Below the pieces are notes generated by a model, which saw only the letters and a list, made by a program, of their open reading frames with translations, did no database searches and was not told where the DNA came from. The translations under genes were made by a program, and so were the position numbers. A stretch of 64,000 bases of DNA from Begonia masoniana (Eukaryota; Streptophyta; Magnoliopsida; Cucurbitales; Begoniaceae). Below are positions 58,110 through 64,000 of this stretch, piece by piece. Where the stretch lies: NCBI GenBank assembly GCA_022432975.1, contig CM039508.1, forward strand, positions 18,389,330-18,453,329, written 5' to 3'. Each line of letters opens with the position of its first letter. Position 1 is the first letter of the stretch.

Positions 58110-60610
58110 AATATGCTGGTTGGGAAAAAGAAAATCAAAACTTTGACACAGAATTAGAACTGGAATTCAAGGGAGTGAAATTGTGGTGTGGCATCGCAAG
58201 AAGCTCTGAAACTTCCAAGGTATAATAATCCGAAAATTCTCCCCTTCACTGCTTGTTAACCAATGATTCAAATTTGTTCTCTCCACAGTTAATGGACAAA
58301 TCTTGCGACAAAATGGGGGACCAACATACACAAAAGACGCTAAGCGGCGACCCGAGCTAATTTTGAGGAAGCCTTGGGTCGTGGCCCAGGTTTGTTTGGG
58401 CCACCATCCAAGACCAATCTTTAGGTCGATTTGAATTACCCCATTCGATTTTAGTTCACTTCAATGCTTTTTTGGACCCAAATTAGGGTTCCGACTCTAT
58501 TGTTCTTGGCTTATTTTTAAGCCTAAGGACTTTTTTTAGATTGAAGAATTTCAAATTGGAGAATTAGAATTTTGGACTCAACGCAATTTGGGCTTTCCAG
58601 GATTATTTGGACTTAGTTATTGGTAGGCTCATACTTTGGTAGAAGTTTAATTTTATGTACAAAAATCTATAATTTTTCAAAAACTTATTTGAAACGTGTT
58701 TTTATATAAAATGACGTGTCTATTTTATGTCTTGTGAGTTTTCATATTATATATGAATTTTAATTGTACATATTTTTTTTTATTGAGCATGCACATTTTA
58801 TTTTTGATCATCTTGATCGTGTGAATCGTGGTTGATCGATTAGCGTGGGGGTCATATTTTTACTATGCACATTCGACCGTTGGAAAATGAGTTTGTTGGT
58901 AATTAACTAAAGTAATGAGATAGTTGAACGTCGCGTCTCTGGACGTAAAACCCTAAACCTGATCTTGTTTATTATAATTATTGCGATCGGCTGTATCATC
59001 ATTATTTATTTATTTTTATTGGGCCTCAGCATGGTGTGCCCAGTTCTATGAGTGACCATATTTTCATTAAAATATTATATAGTAAAAACTTATTTTAAGT
59101 ACGTTTCACGTAATAGTGAGTTGTTTTAACATTTACCCTTCTGAATGTTTTCTAATTTGTCTTACTAAATATTTTATACATAGCATGCTCACTCATTGTT
59201 TAAAGTTAAAGATTGAATATAAAACTTTCTCCATTAATTTTAGTTGACTCACCCCAAACGACTCTTCATTTCAGGTTTAAATCAGAATGATTCCCAGTTT
59301 CCAATGTAGGAGTAGATTAAGAGATTTTTTCCTTAGCAGTTTACTTTCTTTCACAGAGTTTATATTCTTTTTTCTACGAGGTTAGCATTTAGTTTGACTT
59401 TTATTTTAATTCTTTGCACAAATGTTGGATTTTTTTAATTTCATGTTATATTAATGTTACTATTGGACTTTAAATTTTGGGCATGATTATTTATTTTCAT
59501 TTAAAATTTTATCCGTTAATCAAAAAATAAAATTAAAGGCCGAACGATTCGGTCCGTTTTCATCCATGACGCTCCCCAATATGTCTTGAGTTCCCTTTAT
59601 GGCATGACAAAATGATTATTCTAATTACATGTCAATAGCATCTGAGAAAATACCAACAAACATATTCATAACCGTTGGTTATTTCATCACGATAAGAGAA
59701 TAATTATGACCAAATTCAGTGACACCCTTGTCTTTTTTTTAGTGAGAAACTCTTTAAATGATTCAAAATACTTTATGATAAGGCAGTTTCTAGAATGTAG
59801 TCTCGAGAATCAAACATGAAAAATGGATGGATTTTTGAATCCATGTACATGATGAATCTGAACAAAAAATGGGGTTTTGTTCATAGTAAATATTCATATG
59901 AAATCCAACTTGATTAACCCTTTTAAGATGCTACAACAGACTTTACGCTCAATTCTGCTCTGCAAGTTGTACCAGTTGGCTAACATACTTGAATTTTAGT
60001 ACATTCTCTTTCAAGTGTTATAGATTCAATATATTCAAAAGAACATGCCTATTGACATATAAACAAAATATTCTTCACTTGGCACTCAAACATATAAAGA
60101 TTTATTCTTGAAACTTACTTCAAAATACGTCATACAAGTCTAAAGAGAAATCTCCATTTATGTATTTTTCTCATCCACCTTTAACAATCGCTATAAAATT
60201 ATTTTTGAAATATTGGCTAGATCTGCAACCCTTCTTGCTCTTATAGTGCGAATTGCTACGCATTCATAGACGTGTTTGTCGGTAAAATGAATTTATAAGA
60301 CATGTTTCTTCTCTTCTTAAGTAAGTTGGAAGGCACTAATTTAGGTTGAACATTAAGTCGCACATTTATATACAAAATCACTTTTTTTTTTTCAGTAACT
60401 TAAAGTTGCATTTTTTTTTTTGACGTTGAAGACTCGAGACTATGTTACAAGTATATTATTATGTTTATCGAGTTATTTACTAATTTTTGTTTACGAAACA
60501 AATTTGACTGAAAAAATTGAATGAGAAACTCACACATCCGCTACGGATAGTTCAAATAACCTCATGAGAAGAGTCTAAAGCATATTAAGTCTAGTAAGTT
60601 GAATCATTTT
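58110..60610. other. AT-rich interval, no recognised gene
   Basis: No coding region or RNA is evident. ATTGGGCCTCAGCATGG near 59020 and GGCCGAACGATTCGGTCC near 59539 (an imperfect palindrome) are the only distinctive words. It may contain eroded LTR sequence. Confidence 0.45.
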
Positions 60611-62508
60611 TGAAACGCCCAATTTTAAAAATCTTTAATTTGAAACCCCAATTTTGAAAACTATAAAAATTTTTCCAAAATGATTTGAAACTGAGTGTTA
60701 AAAATCATAATTTAAATATTAACTGAAAACTTTAATATCGCAGAAGCTTTGTAATAAATTTGTCAAAGTCTTGAAACTATCACATAATTAAAACAATTTA
60801 TGAAACTTTAAAAATTTAACATAATCATTCAAAGTCTTAAACTGAAATAAAACATTAAATATTGTTTGAAAATTAAAGCATACTAATTTAATTTTTTTTC
60901 CTCGAACTCAACAATATTTTATTCTTCTATATGCTTACTTGTCACTGGAGGGTTCTCAATCCCAACTATTTCTTCCTCAGATAAAAAATCATTTACATTA
61001 CAATAATACATAAGGTAAGAAAAACTCAGTAAGTGAGAATACGTGCAGTTGCAAAATATGTACTTTTACCGAATCTTGTTAACTGTTACATACTGGTTGA
61101 AAGTCAATCTTCTTTTAAGACTTGGTCATCTCATGGCTTCGTCCTCTTTTACTTTTACTTTTACTTTTACTTTTATTTTTATTTTTAACGTTCAAGCTCT
61201 TGCTATCACGTAATTGCCGTCAATTCTATCATTTTCATACACATGCAAATGTCTTACAAATATTATCTTTTAAATTATTCTATATCAATGCCTAACTATA
61301 AGTGCTCATATATCAAATCGTGTAATAAAACAGTTATGGGAAAATATTATAAATTTCTTGTGATGTAGGGTTGTAGCCAAAACATTGAAAAATTTGTATT
61401 TTCACTTACCTGGATTTTCGAGCAATTATTGTTTATCGGGAAGTTCCAAAATTTCAAAATAATACATTGCTCAAATAAAATCTTTGATATTAAAATTCTA
61501 CTTAATAAATCCAATTTCAAAGTAATTTGAGCAGAAATTCTTTACGTTGTATTCTTAGGTCAGATCAGATCGGTTGGACCGTTTTGGATTGATTTGAACA
61601 GTTCCAAAATTTTCCTGTCTAATTCTAATGTCAATATTAAAATCTCACTTAAATTATTCCAACTTCAGAAGAATTATGGCAGAAATTTCTTATCGGTTTA
61701 ATCTTCGATCCGTCTGGTTTGATTCGGGTGGAAATTTAGTTTGGGTGAACAGTGTTGGTTCGGATCGGATGGTGAACAGTACCAGTTCGGGTAGGTTTGG
61801 ATGAACAGTGCCGATTCGAGTGAACAGTCGGTTTTGTTTAGTTCATTGCTTGTCTGGTTCGGTCATGATTGACTTAAGTGAACTAGTTCAGTTTTCTTTA
61901 AAACTAAACCTTCTTCGTTCTTCTCGGCTGTGAGCTTCTGTCGACAGAGAGAAAGAGTGTGTGTGAGAGGGAGACAGATCGAGAGGGAGAGTTGAAAACA
62001 GAGAGAGGGAGATTTGGAATTTACTTCGATGGTTGCCGTCGACGGAGATCGAGTAGTTGATTCCTCAAAGTTGTTGCACGTCGATGAGGGATTTGTTCAC
62101 GTCGGTGGCCGAGTGATGGTCAGAGCTCGTTGTTTCTGAAGACTCAGGTAAGTCATTCTCTGCTTGAAGAACTCGAGAGGGAGAGAGAGAGTTGTTGGTG
62201 TGAGTTTTCTCCTCCACATATAGTAATTGTGGATATTCAATTTTTAATCTGATTTTTCTCTTCTATTTTTGACCAAATTCTGGGCTAGGTTCATTCTCAA
62301 AAAAATCCGTTCAGCTCGGATTTATTGAGCTGAATCAGTGCATCACCAGATTTCCAGAGAAGGAAATCTGTAATTTCATCATGTTTTGATTTAGGAAAGA
62401 ATCTGAGATTAGGTTTTATTTAGTTTGATTTAGGAAGTTTCGAAATCAAATCATAAATCGATTAAGTATTTCCAAATTGAATTACAAACTGAAACCCTAA
62501 ATGTTACA
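60611..62508 (-). mobile_element. 3' LTR of an old minus-strand gypsy element
   Basis: It runs from TGAAACGCCC to AAATGTTACA (1898 bp) and borders, on its high-coordinate side, a polypurine tract read as AAGGAGGAAAGA on the minus strand and then the integrase end. It carries an inverted donor region (ACTTACCTGG near 61404) and, near 60919-60996, a minus-strand acidic frame NDFLSEEEIVGIENPPV ending at TAA after a TACTGAG-like word. The shared leader is therefore also present in this diverged family. Confidence 0.8.
61146..61187. repeat. TTTTAC/TTTTAT hexamer microsatellite
   Basis: About seven hexamer units, the last ones changing from TTTTAC to TTTTAT. Confidence 0.9.
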
Positions 62509-62786
62509 ATCTTTCCTCCTTAAAAGAAATTTCGTCCTCAAAATTTAAATTATTACATGAATAGTTCTGGATAAACTTTTCTCATTTCTTCTTCTCATTC
62601 CCAAGTTGCTTCCTCAATGTTTCGATTCTTCCAAAGCACTCTGACAAGCGAGATCTTCTTATTCTTTAGTCCTCTTTCTTCTGCCTCTAAAATTTGAATT
62701 GGTATTTCTTCATATGATAAATCAGGGTTGATTGCGAAGTCTAGAGATCTCGATACTAAGACATGCGAGGAATCTGGAACTTACTT

Positions 62787-63163
62787 TGTGATGACCCGGA
62801 TGTGTAAGTATATGTACGATGGCTGCACGAACCGGAACCCGGATGATGGTACATCAACGCGGGCGAACCGGAAGGTGACGGGTCGTAAAAAATGGGTCGT
62901 CACAATCCCACATCGCTTGGGAAAGTATGTGGAAATGAAACATATGTAAGCAAACATTCCAAAGATAGTAAGACGCGTTTTGGAGCATAATTGGCAACGG
63001 ATCCCATAAGAACTCCGAAGTTAAAAGTGCTTCGGCGAGAGTAGTACCAGGTTGGGTGACCGACCGGGAAGTCCTCGTCAAACAAAGTCGTGAGGGGAGG
63101 ATATTGGGCTACGGCCCAATCCCCAGAGCAGATAATATCTTGCTGAGATAAGGGATCGTTACA
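62787..63163 (+). mobile_element. Cassandra-type TRIM solo LTR, TSD TACTT
   Basis: It starts TGTGATGACCCGG and ends GGGATCGTTACA, 377 bp, with TACTT at 62782-62786 and 63164-63168. The internal 5S rRNA-like segment is the hallmark of Cassandra, a small non-autonomous LTR element whose LTRs carry a 5S-like Pol III promoter. The GGGTCGTCACAATCCCACATC word precedes that segment. It sits inside the integrase tail of the old gypsy. Confidence 0.85.
62997..63078 (+). ncRNA. 5S rRNA-like segment in the Cassandra LTR
   Basis: From GGATCCCATAAGAACTCCG through GGCGAGAGTAGTACCAGG to GGGAAGTCCTCGT it follows plant 5S rRNA over roughly positions 28-110, including most of the internal promoter boxes. The 5' quarter and the 3' end of 5S are not present. 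Differences include TTAAAAGTGCTTCGG where 5S reads TTAAGCGTGCTTGGG. It is a captured promoter rather than a ribosomal gene. Confidence 0.85.
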
Positions 63164-63229
63164 TACTTCTTCAACATCGAGACATGAAAGACATTGTGCA
63201 CGTGCTTGAATGGTAAGATACCCAACATG

Positions 63230-63271
63230 GTTCTTATGGGATCCGTTGCCAATTGTGCTCCAAAATGCGTC
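63230..63271 (-). repeat. Inverted 42-bp copy of the Cassandra 5S junction
   Basis: This is the reverse complement of 62972-63013 with about two mismatches, covering TTGGCAACGGATCCCATAAG and preceding bases. It ends exactly at the start of the LTR at 63272, so a second, minus-strand Cassandra copy was probably split by that LTR and continues beyond the window. Confidence 0.8.
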
Positions 63272-64000
63272 TGTAACGCCCCGAATTATATAAACCCGGT
63301 TCGCTACTTAATATACTGGACTGAACTATGAGACTTCGCAAAAATTTTAAAATTTTGCACGACTATCAAGTTTGACCTTCAGAACGTTAAGACTTGCAGC
63401 GGAAAAATATTTATATAAAACGACATTCATTAAATAATTAAAATATTAAGGACTGTTGGTGGAAAGAAAACAGAACAAAACAAAACACGTCCACCGCTGA
63501 ACAGTTCCAGCGATAGAATTAAAAACAAAGGCATCCACCGCTAAACAGTGTCAGCGGCAGAAGCAGAAACAAAATGGTCTCAGCGTTAGAGACGGAAATA
63601 GAGGGCATCCATCGCTAAACAGTGTCAGTCGAACGACATGTCGACTACCCACATCTACCGCTCAAGAAACAAAGACATCTACCGCTAAACAGTGACAGTT
63701 GAGCGACATGTTGACTGCCCACAACCACCGCTCACGTCCACCGATCGAATCCTTCGAACGACAGTAACCCTCAGCATCCACCGATCACAAAATGACAAAA
63801 AAAAATCTATTACTAATGTCCACCGGTCATAAAACGACAAAAACCTATTACTCTCATCCACCAGTCATAAAATGACAAAAAAATCTATTACTCACGTCCA
63901 CCGATCACAAAACGACAAAAATCTATTACTAATGTCCACCGGTCATAAAACGACAAAAACTTATTACTCACATCTACCGATGGACAACATCCACTGATAG
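63272..64000 (-). mobile_element. LTR start (same family as 22578), cut by window end
   Basis: TGTAACGCCCCGAATTAT and AAGACTTGCAGCGG match the left end of the 22578-24796 solo LTR. The right end lies outside the window. From 63480 it holds CATCCACCGCTAAACAGTG-type units and then the 39-bp array. Confidence 0.85.
63770..63995. repeat. About 39-bp CCACCGGTCATAAAACGAC array
   Basis: Five or more units contain GTCCACCGGTCATAAAACGAC and AAAATCTATTACT. The array continues to the window edge. The CATC-CACCG opening is shared with the 54-bp array of the related LTR at 23090. Confidence 0.88.

Larger units (their letters stand above)
62515..63229 (-). pseudogene. Integrase C-terminus of the old gypsy element
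   Basis: On the minus strand, KHVHNVFHVSMLKK (63164-63229) is followed, after the Cassandra insertion, by FAINPDLSYEEIPIQIL and KISLVRVLWKNRNIEEATWE, a stop, then EEEMRKVYPELF. This is the integrase tail of a Tekay/Del-like chromovirus, different in sequence from elements B and C. AAATTTCGTCCTCAAAAT near 62528 is the inverted form of the usual pre-polypurine word. Confidence 0.85.

Noticed and set aside
62997..63078. A genuine 5S rRNA gene
   Set aside because: Only about 80 of 120 nt are present, with altered promoter bases, and it lies inside an LTR with a target duplication.

Overview
This window looks like nuclear DNA of a flowering plant, most likely a eudicot. It is AT-rich and has no bacterial-type gene order. 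It is filled with Ty3/gypsy LTR retrotransposons of the long-LTR chromovirus type (Tekay/Del-like integrase end), Ty1/copia remnants, a Mutator-like element and a Cassandra-type TRIM with a 5S rRNA-like segment. I recognise no intact host gene and cannot name a species.

Layout. 1-705 is a truncated minus-strand LTR. 1715-5433 is a terminal-inverted-repeat element (Pack-MULE-like) carrying a captured pectinesterase first exon, split by a solo LTR (1835-4401, TSD GTCCT). 5882-22047 is one gypsy element (element B, TSD ATGAA) with both LTRs. It is broken by a solo LTR inside the gag zinc-knuckle codons (9467-13052, TSD AGGAG) and another inside its 3' LTR (18295-21162, TSD GTGTT). 22578-24796 is a further solo LTR, followed by two AT-rich foldbacks and about 4.5 kb without recognisable genes. 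30053-41356 is a second gypsy element (element C) whose 3' LTR is expanded by a 77-bp array and then truncated. 41454-43952 is a solo LTR (TSD AGGTC). 44330-46160 is an old minus-strand gypsy pol relic. 46171-52489 is a plus-strand LTR holding a nested LTR with a pure GAAT tract and a 75-bp hairpin array. 52490-60610 holds a tandem duplication, a GTCGAC-rich tract and copia gag remnants on both strands. 60611-63229 is the LTR and integrase end of an old minus-strand gypsy, interrupted by a Cassandra-like solo LTR (62787-63163, TSD TACTT). 63272-64000 is the start of another LTR.

All recognised coding regions are transposon gag-pol, and all are disabled by stops, frameshifts or insertions. The unusual part is the LTRs. 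Divergent families share an exon/intron-like leader: a first donor, a 45-58 nt middle segment bounded by AG and GTAAG, a small hairpin just after that donor, and a third segment opening a short acidic reading frame. At roughly one downstream position each LTR carries its own tandem array, several built around the palindrome TGACGTCA. These points are pattern-based inferences from reading the sequence; no alignment or search was run.
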